From assembly GCA_003282485.1 (NCBI GenBank), contig QBZD01000001.1:143105-207104 (forward strand): a stretch of 64,000 nt of DNA. Reading direction: 5' to 3'. A program made the position numbers and the translations under genes. The stretch's first letter is position 1. The number at the start of each line of letters is the position of its first letter. Positions 1 to 10,215 of the stretch are shown here, one piece after another. The DNA comes from Pelagibacteraceae bacterium AG-333-C14 (lineage in GTDB: Bacteria > Pseudomonadota > Alphaproteobacteria > Pelagibacterales > AG-422-B15). The notes beneath the pieces are model-generated. The model had not been told where the DNA came from. It did not search any database and saw only the letters and a list, made by a program, of their open reading frames with translations.

Positions 1-2147
1 CTGTTGGATGCCTCACAAACGATGTGACCGGAGTTGAGGAAAGACAAAAACAATACAACTGTGACATTACGTATGGAACAAATAACGAATTTGGTTTTGA
101 TTATTTAAGGGATAACCTAAGAGTGCTTAAAAAAAATATGGTACAGAGATCTCATAATTTCTGCATTGTTGACGAGGTTGATAGCATTCTTATAGATGAA
201 TCACGAACACCCTTAGTAATTTCGGGAGCTGTTGAAGATAAAACAACACTCTATAATTCTGTAAACAAGATTATTCCTTTCCTAGACTCAGAAGATTACG
301 AAATTGATGAAAAGACAAAAACAGGGACACTTACAGATAAAGGAAATGATAAGGCAGAAAAAATTTTAAAGGAAAAAAATATTATAACTGAGGGTACGCT
401 TTATGACGTATCAAATGTTTCAGTGGTTCACCATATTAATCAAGCATTGAGGGCAAATAAATTATTTGAAAAAGATAGAGATTATATTGTTAAATCTGGA
501 AGTGTCATCATTGTTGATGAGTTCACGGGTAGAACAATGGAAGGAAGAAGGTATGGCGATGGTTTGCATCAAGCAATAGAAGCAAAAGAAAATGTTAAGG
601 TACAAAATGAGAGCCAGACCCTAGCCTCTATAACATATCAAAACTATTTTAGACTTTATAAAAAAATATCAGGGATGACTGGAACTGCTCTTACTGAAGC
701 AGAAGAATTTGCAGATATATATAATTTGCCAGTTTTTGCGGTCCCTACAAATACACCTATTGTAAGAAAAGATAATGAAGATGAAATCTACCGTACCTCG
801 GAAGAAAAATATGATGCAATCATAAAACAAGTTGTTGAATGTAGTCAGAAAAATCAGCCTGTTCTGATTGGAACAACTAGTATTGATAAGTCAGAAAAAA
901 TATCAAAAAAATTAAAAAATGCCAAAATTAATCACGAAGTTCTTAATGCAAAGCAACATGAGTCAGAGGCAAAAATAATTGCTAATGCTGGAGAGCCAGG
1001 TGCAGTGACCATAGCAACAAATATGGCTGGAAGAGGGACAGATATTCAACTGGGTGGAAACTTTGAATTTAATAAAAAGCAAATGAAAGATCATGAAGGT
1101 TCTGATGAATTAAAAAATAAAATTTCCTTGCAAAATAAAAGTGTGATTAACGCTGGTGGTTTATATGTGATTGGAAGTGAAAGGCACGAAAGTAGAAGAA
1201 TAGACAATCAACTTAGAGGCAGATCTGGAAGACAAGGAGATCCAGGTGAAACTAAATTTTTTATTAGTTTAGAAGATGACTTGATGAGAATTTTTGGTTC
1301 TGAACGAATTGACAGTGTTCTAAAAAGTCTGGGTCTTAAAGAAGGTGAGTCAATCCAACATGCGTGGATATCAAAAGCTCTTGAAAGAGCGCAAAAAAAA
1401 GTTGAGGGTCGTAATTTTGATATTAGGAAAACATTATTGAAATTTGATGACGTTTTAAATGATCAAAGAAAAACAATATTTGATCAAAGGCTGGAATTGA
1501 TGAATGCTGATGATATATCTGAAATTGCAAAAGACATGCAATACGATGTCGCTGATGATATTATAAATCAATACGCTCCTGAAAAAGCATACATAGATCA
1601 ATGGAATATCGATGAATTAAGTAAGGAAATTAATCAGTATTTCTCTCAAGATTTTAATCTAAAGAAAATAATAGAAGAGGAAGAGATCGATCATCAAGGA
1701 TTAAAAGATAAGATTTATAAAATTATAGATGATATTTCAATCGCCAGAGCTCAAAATCATTCAAAGGAAAAAATTAATGCTGCGGAGAAGATGGTTCTTC
1801 TTAAAATCCTAGATGATAAATGGAAGGATCATATAAATAATTTAGAGCAATTACGATCAACAATAGGTCTTAGAGGATATGGGCAAAGAGACCCCCTTAA
1901 TGAATATAAGAATGAAGCTTTTAGTTTATTTGAAGGATTAATCAATAGTCTGAAAACAGATGTAACAAAGATTTTCTCTCGGATGCGAATACGTGAGAAT
2001 ACTAATCTCAATATTGACAATGATAATGACGAAGTTGAACAATCATCAAGTGAACCTATCAAAAAAGACAAAAAAATATCAAGGAACTCTCCTTGTCCAT
2101 GTGGATCTGGAAAAAAATATAAACACTGTCACGGAAATATTAGCTAA
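1..2147 (+). CDS. secA: Preprotein translocase ATPase SecA, 5'-truncated by window edge (frame open from nt 3)
   Basis: Frame upstream of the ORF start reads VGCLTNDVTGVEERQ; TNMAGRGTDIQLGGN and GRSGRQGDPG motifs; C-terminal SPCPCGSGKKYKHCHG zinc motif. Confidence 0.97.
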   Translation, partial: VGCLTNDVTGVEERQKQYNCDITYGTNNEFGFDYLRDNLRVLKKNMVQRSHNFCIVDEVDSILIDESRTPLVISGAVEDKTTLYNSVNKIIPFLDSEDYEIDEKTKTGTLTDKGNDKAEKILKEKNIITEGTLYDVSNVSVVHHINQALRANKLFEKDRDYIVKSGSVIIVDEFTGRTMEGRRYGDGLHQAIEAKENVKVQNESQTLASITYQNYFRLYKKISGMTGTALTEAEEFADIYNLPVFAVPTNTPIVRKDNEDEIYRTSEEKYDAIIKQVVECSQKNQPVLIGTTSIDKSEKISKKLKNAKINHEVLNAKQHESEAKIIANAGEPGAVTIATNMAGRGTDIQLGGNFEFNKKQMKDHEGSDELKNKISLQNKSVINAGGLYVIGSERHESRRIDNQLRGRSGRQGDPGETKFFISLEDDLMRIFGSERIDSVLKSLGLKEGESIQHAWISKALERAQKKVEGRNFDIRKTLLKFDDVLNDQRKTIFDQRLELMNADDISEIAKDMQYDVADDIINQYAPEKAYIDQWNIDELSKEINQYFSQDFNLKKIIEEEEIDHQGLKDKIYKIIDDISIARAQNHSKEKINAAEKMVLLKILDDKWKDHINNLEQLRSTIGLRGYGQRDPLNEYKNEAFSLFEGLINSLKTDVTKIFSRMRIRENTNLNIDNDNDEVEQSSSEPIKKDKKISRNSPCPCGSGKKYKHCHGNIS

Positions 2148-3252
2148 ATAAGTAGTAAGCTAATCCTACTGAAAAAATAGTAATTGCAAAAGCAGCAATT
2201 GCTCTGAAAAAAGTAATATTTTTGAATTTTTTCCTATCACTCGCCTTTCCATACTTTTCATCAAGCACAGAATTTGCTGTAGTAAGTGTATCGCTAAATA
2301 GCCCTGATCGCCCAATCTGCAAATATCTTTCTTGTCTTGCGTGTTTTAGATCATTTCCATGCTGGTTTGATAAAATATTAAGATACTCTTCTATTTGATC
2401 GCCAACATTGTTCATTGCGATGAGCCGATTCCTATGGGCTCCACCTGAAGGTTCCTGAATTATTTTGTCAATCACATCTATTTTCAACATATCATTAGCG
2501 GTAAGTTTAAGTGCTGATGCAGCCTCAACAGTTTTTGAGTTATCCTTCCATAAAATTGAGGAACAGCCTTCAGGTGAGATTACAGAATATATTGAATTTT
2601 CAAGCATCAAAACGGTATTGCCCGTTCCTATTGCAACCGCTCCTCCAGAACCTCCTTCTCCTATAATTACCGCTACAATAGGCACTCCTAGTGATAAGCA
2701 GCATTCTGTAGTTTTCGCAATTGCTTCAGACTGTCCGCGTTGTTCTGCTCCCACTCCTGGATAAGCGCCAGGTGTATCCACAAATGAAATAACAGGAATA
2801 CCAAACTCTTCAGCAAGTTTCATTAAACGTTGGGCTTTTCTATAACCTTCAGGTCTTGGCATGCCAAAATTATGCTCTATACGAGAAGTCGTATCATGAC
2901 CCTTTTCATGACCAATAACCAAAACCGATTTTCCCCTGAATTTTCCAAATCCACCTATAATCGCCTTGTCATCTGAAAATGCTCTATCACCTGATAAAGG
3001 AAAAAAATCTTCAATTAAGTGTTCTATGTACTGCTTTGTTTTTGGCCTATCTGGATGCCTGGCAACAAGTGTTCTTTGCCACGGACTTATATTTGAGAAT
3101 ATTTTTTTATAAGTATCACTAATCTCTAACTCAACTTTAGAGATCTTGTCTAGCATATCCTCAGATGGAGCGCTGTCATTCAGACTTTTTAATTCAACTA
3201 TCTTACTATCGAGTACCTCAATTGGTTTTTCAAACTCAAGATAAGTGGTCAT
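2140..3252 (-). CDS. accA: Acetyl-CoA carboxylase carboxyltransferase subunit alpha with a C-terminal extension ending in a predicted TM helix
   Basis: HPDRPKTKQYIEHLIEDFFPLSGDRAFSDD, GHEKGHDT, GEGGSGGAVAIGTGN motifs; about 60 extra C-terminal residues ending ITFFRAIAAFAITIFSVGLAYYLFS. Confidence 0.93.
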   Translation of the reverse strand: MTTYLEFEKPIEVLDSKIVELKSLNDSAPSEDMLDKISKVELEISDTYKKIFSNISPWQRTLVARHPDRPKTKQYIEHLIEDFFPLSGDRAFSDDKAIIGGFGKFRGKSVLVIGHEKGHDTTSRIEHNFGMPRPEGYRKAQRLMKLAEEFGIPVISFVDTPGAYPGVGAEQRGQSEAIAKTTECCLSLGVPIVAVIIGEGGSGGAVAIGTGNTVLMLENSIYSVISPEGCSSILWKDNSKTVEAASALKLTANDMLKIDVIDKIIQEPSGGAHRNRLIAMNNVGDQIEEYLNILSNQHGNDLKHARQERYLQIGRSGLFSDTLTTANSVLDEKYGKASDRKKFKNITFFRAIAAFAITIFSVGLAYYLFS

Positions 3253-3267
3253 TAAATATAAATTATA

Positions 3268-4245
3268 TTAACTTAAAGTTTCAATTAATTTAGTTTGTTC
3301 AATGATTTGCTCAGCCTGTCTAATGGATGCAGCATCTATAAGTCTACCATTGAGAGTGGCTGCCCCTGCCCCAGACTCTTGAGCTTCTCTCATTGCCTTA
3401 ATAATATCTTTGGCTTTTTGGACTTCGCTGTCAGGTAACGTAAAGACTTCATTGGCTAAGTCTACTTGACTAGGGTGAATCGCCCATTTGCCCTCACATC
3501 CGAGTATTGCAGTTCTTCTTGCATGCGATTTAAATCCATCTGGATCTGAAAAATCACCGAAAGGTCCATCAATAATTCTCATGCCGTGAGCCCTGCCAAT
3601 AGTTGTCATTTTAGAAATAGGATAGTGCCACATGTCATTCCAGTGAATATTTCTCTCTCCATTAATTTCGTCTGTTAAAATGGAATAATCTGAATTCGAC
3701 CCACCTATATTAGTAGTCCTCATTCTGACTGATGCAGCATAGTCAGCATAACCAAAATGAAGAGACTCAATTCTTTTGCTGCCAGTTAAAATACTATCTA
3801 AGTTGGTGATGCCCATTGAAATTTCAATAATTAATTCAAAACCAATTTTTTTGCTTCTATTTATTTTGTCTTCTATTTGAGTAACCATCATGTCAATGGC
3901 ATAGACATCAGCCGCAACTCCAACTTTTGGTATCATTATCAAGTCAAGTCGTTCACCACCTTGCTCCATTAAATCAACTACATCACGGTAGCAATAATGA
4001 GTATCGAGGCCATTTATTCTGACAGAAATAGTTTTTTTTCCAAAATCAAGTTCATTTAGAGCTTTAATAACATTTTCTTTTGCTTGCTCTTTGTCTTGTG
4101 GAGCCACCGCGTCCTCTAAATCTAAACAAATAATGTCAGCATTACTCTTGCATGCTTTATCAAATAATTCGGGTTTAGAGCCTGGGACAAATAACTGGGA
4201 ACGATTTAGTCTCGTTGGTTTTGTTGGTACGGATGTGAAACTCAT
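3268..4245 (-). CDS. mcl: L-malyl-CoA/beta-methylmalyl-CoA lyase (CitE/HpcH family)
   Basis: RSQLFVPGSKPELFDKA, CLDLEDAVAP, GKWAIHPSQVDLANEVF motifs; long Mcl1-like protein rather than short CitE. Confidence 0.85.
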   Translation of the reverse strand: MSFTSVPTKPTRLNRSQLFVPGSKPELFDKACKSNADIICLDLEDAVAPQDKEQAKENVIKALNELDFGKKTISVRINGLDTHYCYRDVVDLMEQGGERLDLIMIPKVGVAADVYAIDMMVTQIEDKINRSKKIGFELIIEISMGITNLDSILTGSKRIESLHFGYADYAASVRMRTTNIGGSNSDYSILTDEINGERNIHWNDMWHYPISKMTTIGRAHGMRIIDGPFGDFSDPDGFKSHARRTAILGCEGKWAIHPSQVDLANEVFTLPDSEVQKAKDIIKAMREAQESGAGAATLNGRLIDAASIRQAEQIIEQTKLIETLS

Positions 4246-4301
4246 ATTGTTTTTTCTATCACTATAAAATTATCTTTTCAAGGCCTTCTTCAGATACGAA
4301 T

Positions 4302-5222
4302 TTATTTGTTGTAAATTTTTGAGAGTGGGTGGTTATCTTTAACAGTCTTTTTCAATCTATCATTTAAAATATGAGTATAAATTTGAGTTGTAGAAATATC
4401 TGCGTGACCCAGCAATATTTGTAAGGATCTCAGGTCGAGACCGTTTGCAAGCAGGTGTGATGCAAAGGCATGACGTAATTTATGAGGACTAACAAATTTC
4501 TCTTCTATGCCTACTTTTATCGTAAGTTCTTTTAAGAGCTGATTGAATCTCTGTCTGCTTATATGTCCCAATTTAGAATTTTTTGAAGGAAATAACCATT
4601 TTTGATCATTTTTATTTTTTATAAATAATTCTCTTATTTTTAAATAGTTTTCGATTGTGCCTAATGTATTTTTGTCAATCGGAACAAGCCTTTCTTTATT
4701 TCCCTTCCCGTGAATGAGTAAAAAATTTTTTTTCTCATAAAGTGCTGAAATCCGTAAGTTAATTAGTTCTGTTATCCTTATGCCTGTTGAATAAAGTATC
4801 TCAAGCATCACTAAAAATCGAATACCTCCATTAGACTTATCTTCTCGGGCAGCTTTTAAAAGTCGATCAATTTGCATATTTGTTAGGAAAATAGGTAACT
4901 TTGAACTTTTCTTTGGAATATTTATTTTTTTTATTGGATTTGATTCTAGAATTTCCTCTTCGACTAAAAAATTAAAAAAGTGCCCTAACGCTGAGATTTT
5001 TCTAAGCACAGTGGATCGCTCAAAACCCTTAGCATTCAATGAAGCAACATATTTTTCAATATCTAAATTTAAATTTTTTGATGAAATTTTATCTATATTA
5101 AGTTTGGTTATTTTTAAACACTGCTTGATGTCAAGGCTATATGATTGAATAGTATTCTTACTAAGTCCTTTTTCAGACGCAAGAGACTCTAAAAAATTTT
5201 CGATTAGTGATGCATTGGCCAT
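4302..5222 (-). CDS. xerD: Tyrosine site-specific recombinase XerC/XerD
   Basis: ILYSTGIRITELINL, SPHKLRHAFASHLLANGLDLRSLQILLGHADISTTQIYTH catalytic motifs. Confidence 0.9.
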   Translation of the reverse strand: MANASLIENFLESLASEKGLSKNTIQSYSLDIKQCLKITKLNIDKISSKNLNLDIEKYVASLNAKGFERSTVLRKISALGHFFNFLVEEEILESNPIKKINIPKKSSKLPIFLTNMQIDRLLKAAREDKSNGGIRFLVMLEILYSTGIRITELINLRISALYEKKNFLLIHGKGNKERLVPIDKNTLGTIENYLKIRELFIKNKNDQKWLFPSKNSKLGHISRQRFNQLLKELTIKVGIEEKFVSPHKLRHAFASHLLANGLDLRSLQILLGHADISTTQIYTHILNDRLKKTVKDNHPLSKIYNK

Positions 5223-5227
5223 TTAAT

Positions 5228-6949
5228 CTAAAGTGTATCTTTTGTGAGGTATTCAAATACGTATTGATTTGCATATACAGAGTCTATGTTAATAAGTCCC
5301 TCTATGATCATAAATATTGTAGTTTCATGAAGATTTATGAACTTTTGATCACCGTGAATGAGATTTAAAAGCAAGATCATTTCTCCAACCTGATTATCTA
5401 GTGATTTTAAGTATTCATCAAGCTTCACATTTGTAATTACAGATGAAACCCTGTTTAAATCATTTGGCGTTTTCCAATAATTACTTATTTTCTCATCTGT
5501 CATTAACTCATAATATTTGACAATAATATTTTTCTGTTTTGAGCTAAGTTTTTTATCTTCAAGTAAAATTTCAAGCTCATCTAAAGAGAAAGAGATATCG
5601 GAATTGAGGAATAAATAAAACTTAATCTTCGCCATTAATATTTTGTAATCATCTTTATAATTAATTACATTTAACCATTCCTTACATTTATCTAAATCTT
5701 TGTTAAGTATAAGAATTAAACAAACATCTAGACTTTCTGCTACTAAATTTTGTTTTGGAGTAATTACTTTAACCTTATCATAAATAAGAGTTGAAGCTTT
5801 ATTAAGCAAGCCTTGCTTACTAAATATATCAATAAATTTTGGAATAAGCTTTACAATTTTTTCTTGAGATGCAGTTTTTCTAATTTCTTGATAAATTGAA
5901 ATCCTATTCTCTAATGTTATATTTTTTTCATTATCATTATCAAACTTATAATCTTTATAAAAATCTGCTAAGTAGGACAGGTCAAGTAGCCCCAGTTCTA
6001 GCAATGTTTCAGTGATGTTTATTTTTTTTAAGTTACTATCTTGACTAGATAAAACATAAAATAATTTATATTCAATATCTGCATCTTCTTTAATCAAGTT
6101 ATCGTAATTTATCTTTTCATTCTTTAGCAGATTTAATTTAATGAGACTTATGTCTCCAATTTCATTAGTATTAATAAGTTCATCATTTAATAAAGAAATC
6201 AAAAGTTCAATATATTCTTTTTCGTGCTTAGTCTCTTCACGCATAAGAGAAATATTTAAATCCAAAGCCAACAAGTTTGAGTTCATTGCATTACAAAATG
6301 ATGTGTAATATAAATCATTAAAGTAATCAGAAAAATAAGTTACATCTCTATTGCAAATTCTCTTATAATTTCCACTAATAAGAAAATATTTTTCAATATT
6401 CCCTAATATCTGTTCATTGATTTCATCTTCATTCATTAGAGTGGATAATAAATAAATTTCTTCAAAATACCCTTTGGAGGCCAGAAAATTAATTTTTAAA
6501 TCTAAATAACTTTGGGTACTTTCTAAATTATATTTTGGAGGAGTAGCTATAGTAAGGAGTGAATTAACCAACAACTCTCTTAGTGTTGAACTATAGGATA
6601 CTTCAGGTAAGGAATTAATCAAATACTCTATATCAGAGTAACTTGATCCGTTCCATAAAGTTGTATCAAACCCACCATTTGAGATATCGATCAATCCAAG
6701 TGAGTCTTTTCTAGAATAAGAAAAATCAGACTCTTTTACTGCAGACTTTGACTCTGTATTTTCATCAATTTTCACATCCTCTTCTGTGTCATTTTCATTA
6801 ATTGGCACCAAACTATCTTCAGCCCAAATATCAAATGGTTCTTTCGTGTCTGTTTGTTCGGCATTTGCTGAGAAAATTATAAAAATTATACTTACGAGAT
6901 AAATAGTTATAATATATAGTAGATATACAAAAATGCTTCTTTTCGTCAT
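5228..6949 (-). CDS. Hypothetical exported or membrane-anchored helical-repeat protein
   Basis: 573-aa ORF with N-terminal hydrophobic signal (VYLLYIITIYLVSIIFIIFSANA); no recognised family. Confidence 0.6.
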   Translation of the reverse strand: MTKRSIFVYLLYIITIYLVSIIFIIFSANAEQTDTKEPFDIWAEDSLVPINENDTEEDVKIDENTESKSAVKESDFSYSRKDSLGLIDISNGGFDTTLWNGSSYSDIEYLINSLPEVSYSSTLRELLVNSLLTIATPPKYNLESTQSYLDLKINFLASKGYFEEIYLLSTLMNEDEINEQILGNIEKYFLISGNYKRICNRDVTYFSDYFNDLYYTSFCNAMNSNLLALDLNISLMREETKHEKEYIELLISLLNDELINTNEIGDISLIKLNLLKNEKINYDNLIKEDADIEYKLFYVLSSQDSNLKKINITETLLELGLLDLSYLADFYKDYKFDNDNEKNITLENRISIYQEIRKTASQEKIVKLIPKFIDIFSKQGLLNKASTLIYDKVKVITPKQNLVAESLDVCLILILNKDLDKCKEWLNVINYKDDYKILMAKIKFYLFLNSDISFSLDELEILLEDKKLSSKQKNIIVKYYELMTDEKISNYWKTPNDLNRVSSVITNVKLDEYLKSLDNQVGEMILLLNLIHGDQKFINLHETTIFMIIEGLINIDSVYANQYVFEYLTKDTL

Positions 6950-7001
6950 AACAATTTCTTTTAACAGATTAATCTGAAACTGTGAAATTTATTCACATCT
7001 A

Positions 7002-7541
7002 ATGATGTCAAAATTAAGACTTTCTAATAGTAATAACAGTATTGTTCTTGTGGGTCACATGGGATCAGGAAAATCAACAATAGGCAAAAACCTCTCAAAG
7101 AAGTTGGGTATTGATTTTTTTGATTCTGATAAAGAAATTGAGTTAAGAGAAAAAATAAAAATTAGTAATATCTTTAGTTTACATGGAGAAAAATATTTCA
7201 GAAACCTTGAGGAAAAAATTAATCTTAAACTTCTTAAATATAAGAATGTAGTTCTTGCTCTTGGTGGTGGAGCATTTCAAAATCCTTCTGTAAGAAAAGT
7301 AGCATTAGAAAAATGTAATTGTATTTGGCTAAAATGTAGCTTAAATCTATTAGAACAAAGGTGTAATTTTAAAAAAAATAGACCTTTACTTGAAAATAAA
7401 AATATTAAATCAGAACTGGTAAAGTTAGATAAAATTCGAAGAAAAAATTATTCTAAAGCCCACTTATCAATAAATGTGGGGGGGAAAACGAAATATCAGG
7501 TTACAAAGGAATTACTAAACCAAATTAAACTTAATGATTAA
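7002..7541 (+). CDS. aroK: Shikimate kinase
   Basis: VGHMGSGKSTIGKNLSKKLGIDFFDSDKEIE, ALGGGAF; upstream of aroB. Confidence 0.93.
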   Translation: MMSKLRLSNSNNSIVLVGHMGSGKSTIGKNLSKKLGIDFFDSDKEIELREKIKISNIFSLHGEKYFRNLEEKINLKLLKYKNVVLALGGGAFQNPSVRKVALEKCNCIWLKCSLNLLEQRCNFKKNRPLLENKNIKSELVKLDKIRRKNYSKAHLSINVGGKTKYQVTKELLNQIKLND

Positions 7542-8640
7542 AACTCTCAAGGTTACAACTCCTCTTAAGAAATATAATATAATTATTGGCAATAATATTA
7601 TAGCCAGCTCTGGAAAATATTCTAAAAAATATCTAAAGAGTGATAGGGTATTCATTGTTACAAATAAGCTTCTTAAATCCTTGTATTTAAAAAAAATAAA
7701 GAACTCATTTGTTAAGCATGGAATAACTGTCAGCGAAATAATCATTAACGACAGTGAAAGTAAAAAAAATCTTGATTCAGCAAAAATCTTAACTAGCCAT
7801 TTATTAAAAAATAAAGTTGATAGAAATGATACTCTGATTGCTCTTGGGGGAGGTGTAATAGGTGATCTTGTTGGATTTGTAGCAAGTATAACACTAAGAG
7901 GTATTAACTTTATTCAAATTCCTACAACTTTACTTTCACAGGTAGACTCATCAGTTGGCGGGAAAACAGGAGTAAACACGCCACTTGGAAAAAATTTAAT
8001 CGGTTCTTTTTATCAGCCTGCCCTTGTTATTTCTGACGTAGGCATATTGAAGAGCTTAAATAAAAGAGAGGTATTGTCAGGATATGCAGAAGTAATCAAG
8101 TATGGCATCATAATGGACAAAGCGTTTTTTAATTGGCTATTAAAGAATGATAAACATTTTTTGAGTCAAGATGCTAATTACCTAATAGAGATAGTATATA
8201 AATCATGCAAAAATAAAGCAAAAATAGTAAATAAAGATGAGAAGGAAAAAAATATCAGAGCCTTATTAAACCTTGGCCATACTTTTGGACACGCTATTGA
8301 AGCACTTAATAATTATAAAAAAACAGTTGTGCATGGTGAAGCTGTTGCGATAGGAATAATAATGGCATTAGAGCTATCTTTCTTAGAAGGAAAAATATCA
8401 AAAGACATTATAAATAAAATAGAAGCACATTTTGATAAAATAGGTATTAAAAGAAAAATACCAAAACAATTAAAACGGCATTTAAACACTTCACAGTTTA
8501 TAGAGGCAATGTCTTCTGATAAAAAAGTAAAAAACAAAAAAATAAATTTAATACTATGTAAAAGTATTGGTGAAGCTTACATCACTGATACTTTCAAACA
8601 TAAGAACATGAAAAAGGTAATAAAAGATTTTTTAAACTAA
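7534..8640 (+). CDS. aroB: 3-dehydroquinate synthase
   Basis: ALGGGVIGDLVGFVAS, LLSQVDSSVGGKTGVN, GHTFGHAIE motifs. Confidence 0.96.
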   Translation: MIKTLKVTTPLKKYNIIIGNNIIASSGKYSKKYLKSDRVFIVTNKLLKSLYLKKIKNSFVKHGITVSEIIINDSESKKNLDSAKILTSHLLKNKVDRNDTLIALGGGVIGDLVGFVASITLRGINFIQIPTTLLSQVDSSVGGKTGVNTPLGKNLIGSFYQPALVISDVGILKSLNKREVLSGYAEVIKYGIIMDKAFFNWLLKNDKHFLSQDANYLIEIVYKSCKNKAKIVNKDEKEKNIRALLNLGHTFGHAIEALNNYKKTVVHGEAVAIGIIMALELSFLEGKISKDIINKIEAHFDKIGIKRKIPKQLKRHLNTSQFIEAMSSDKKVKNKKINLILCKSIGEAYITDTFKHKNMKKVIKDFLN

Positions 8641-9909
8641 ATGTTATTTGAGATAATTATTTTATTTTTTGCTATTATTATACTACTTGTATTATCTGCA
8701 TTCTTCTCAGGATCAGAAACTGGATTGACAGCCAGTACAAGAAGTCGACTTACAGGTTTGCGAATGAAAGGGAGTAAAAATGCTGATGTTGCTCTTCAAT
8801 TGCTAAATAAAAAAGAGTCATTAATCGGTGCGATATTATTAGGTAATAATCTCGTAAATATTCTTGCCTCCGCATTGGCTACAAGCCTACTCATTAAAGT
8901 ATTTGGAAACTCAGGTGTAGCTTACGCAGTAATAATCATGACAGCATTAATTGTGATCTTCGCTGAAATTCTTCCTAAAAGCTATGCAATTGCGAATGCG
9001 GAGAAATTAGCGTTGATTGTTAGTCCATTATTAAAACCACTGGTTACTGTACTGGCGCCTGTTACATGGATTATGGAAAAAATAGTTTTTTATATTCTGG
9101 GAATTATAGGAATTAAACATGATCAAAATTCTCGCAGTATATCTGTTGCCGATGAAATAAGAGGAACGGTAGACCTACACCATAAAGAAGGTCGACTATT
9201 TAAAATTGACAAGGACATGGTTACTGGAATTTTAGATTTATCTGAAATTGCAGTTGAAGATATTATGGTACATAGAAGCAACGTGTTTATGCTAAATATT
9301 GATGATGATCCTGAAAATATTGTTAATCAGGTAATAGAAAGCCCATATACAAGAGTCCCCATTTGGAAAGATAATAATGAAAACATAATAGGTCTAATAC
9401 ATGCTAAAAATTTACTGAAATTACTTAGAGAAAAACAAACTCTTTCAATTACACGGGAAGATATAAAGGATTCACTTATTAAAACATGGTTTGTTCCAGA
9501 AACAACTTCTCTGAAAGATCAGCTTCAAATGCACCTCAATAGAAAAATTAAATTGGCTATGGTTGTAGATGAGTACGGAGTACTGAGCGGAATGATTAGT
9601 CTAGAAGACATTATAGAGGAAATCGTTGGCGAGATAAGTGATGAGCATGATATTGAGCTTTCTGACATAAAGAGGAATCAAGATGGTTCAGTAAAAGTAA
9701 AGGGTTCGACAGAAATAAGAAATATAAATAGAAGTTTTGGATGGGATTTGCCTGATGAAGAAGCAAATACGATTTCAGGGCTGATAATAAATGAGTCAAG
9801 ATCATTTCCTAAGACTGGTCAGATTTTTCAATATTATGGTTTTAAGTTTGAAATATTAGGAACAAATAAAAATATTATTACTCAAGTAAAAATATCTTCA
9901 CTTAATTAG
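8641..9909 (+). CDS. CNNM/CBS-domain transporter-associated protein (HlyC/CorC family)
   Basis: N-terminal CNNM TM domain (FFSGSETGLTASTRSRL), paired CBS domains, CorC_HlyC C-terminus (DEYGVLSGMISLEDIIEEIVGEI). Confidence 0.92.
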   Translation: MLFEIIILFFAIIILLVLSAFFSGSETGLTASTRSRLTGLRMKGSKNADVALQLLNKKESLIGAILLGNNLVNILASALATSLLIKVFGNSGVAYAVIIMTALIVIFAEILPKSYAIANAEKLALIVSPLLKPLVTVLAPVTWIMEKIVFYILGIIGIKHDQNSRSISVADEIRGTVDLHHKEGRLFKIDKDMVTGILDLSEIAVEDIMVHRSNVFMLNIDDDPENIVNQVIESPYTRVPIWKDNNENIIGLIHAKNLLKLLREKQTLSITREDIKDSLIKTWFVPETTSLKDQLQMHLNRKIKLAMVVDEYGVLSGMISLEDIIEEIVGEISDEHDIELSDIKRNQDGSVKVKGSTEIRNINRSFGWDLPDEEANTISGLIINESRSFPKTGQIFQYYGFKFEILGTNKNIITQVKISSLN

Positions 9910-10179
9910 AGAATATTCTGCTTCAGTATGCAGCTTTAGTCTAATTGAATGAATATCATCTAAAATTTCCTGTTCGAGTACTTTATGCACTTTTCTCTCT
10001 CTATCAATTCGTGATAAGTTTAGAAATTCTTCAGAAACTATAATAAGTTTTATATGGGAAGTATCTTTATTTTCCCCAGAATAATGGTTTTTGTGTTGGT
10101 CAGAAAAATTTATTATTTTGAAAAATGATGGTTTAAAAAAATCATTAATCTTCCTATTTATATTTTTTTCAAGACTCAT
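9898..10179 (-). CDS. bolA: BolA-family protein
   Basis: 93 aa; LIIVSEEFLNLSRIDRERKVHKVLEQEI; downstream neighbour of HlyC/CorC gene. Confidence 0.85.
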   Translation of the reverse strand: MSLEKNINRKINDFFKPSFFKIINFSDQHKNHYSGENKDTSHIKLIIVSEEFLNLSRIDRERKVHKVLEQEILDDIHSIRLKLHTEAEYSLIK

Positions 10180-10215
10180 ATATAATCATATATACTTAAC
10201 ATAATTAATTGCGAT

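Noticed and set aside
1829-2071. 80-aa minus-strand ORF inside secA
   Set aside because: Shadow ORF in a confidently coding region; no recognisable motif and no separate start signal.
2465-2764. 99-aa plus-strand ORF inside accA (and similar antisense ORFs at 15598-15849, 23968-24228, 28341-28679, 53934-54278, 62017-62325)
   Set aside because: All lie antisense within conserved enzymes and mirror the codon structure of the true gene; low-complexity, no family resemblance.
4302-5222. Tyrosine recombinase considered as an integrase of a mobile element next to tRNA genes
   Set aside because: XerC/D-like sequence in a housekeeping neighbourhood; no att repeats, no cargo, and the tRNAs are >14 kb away.
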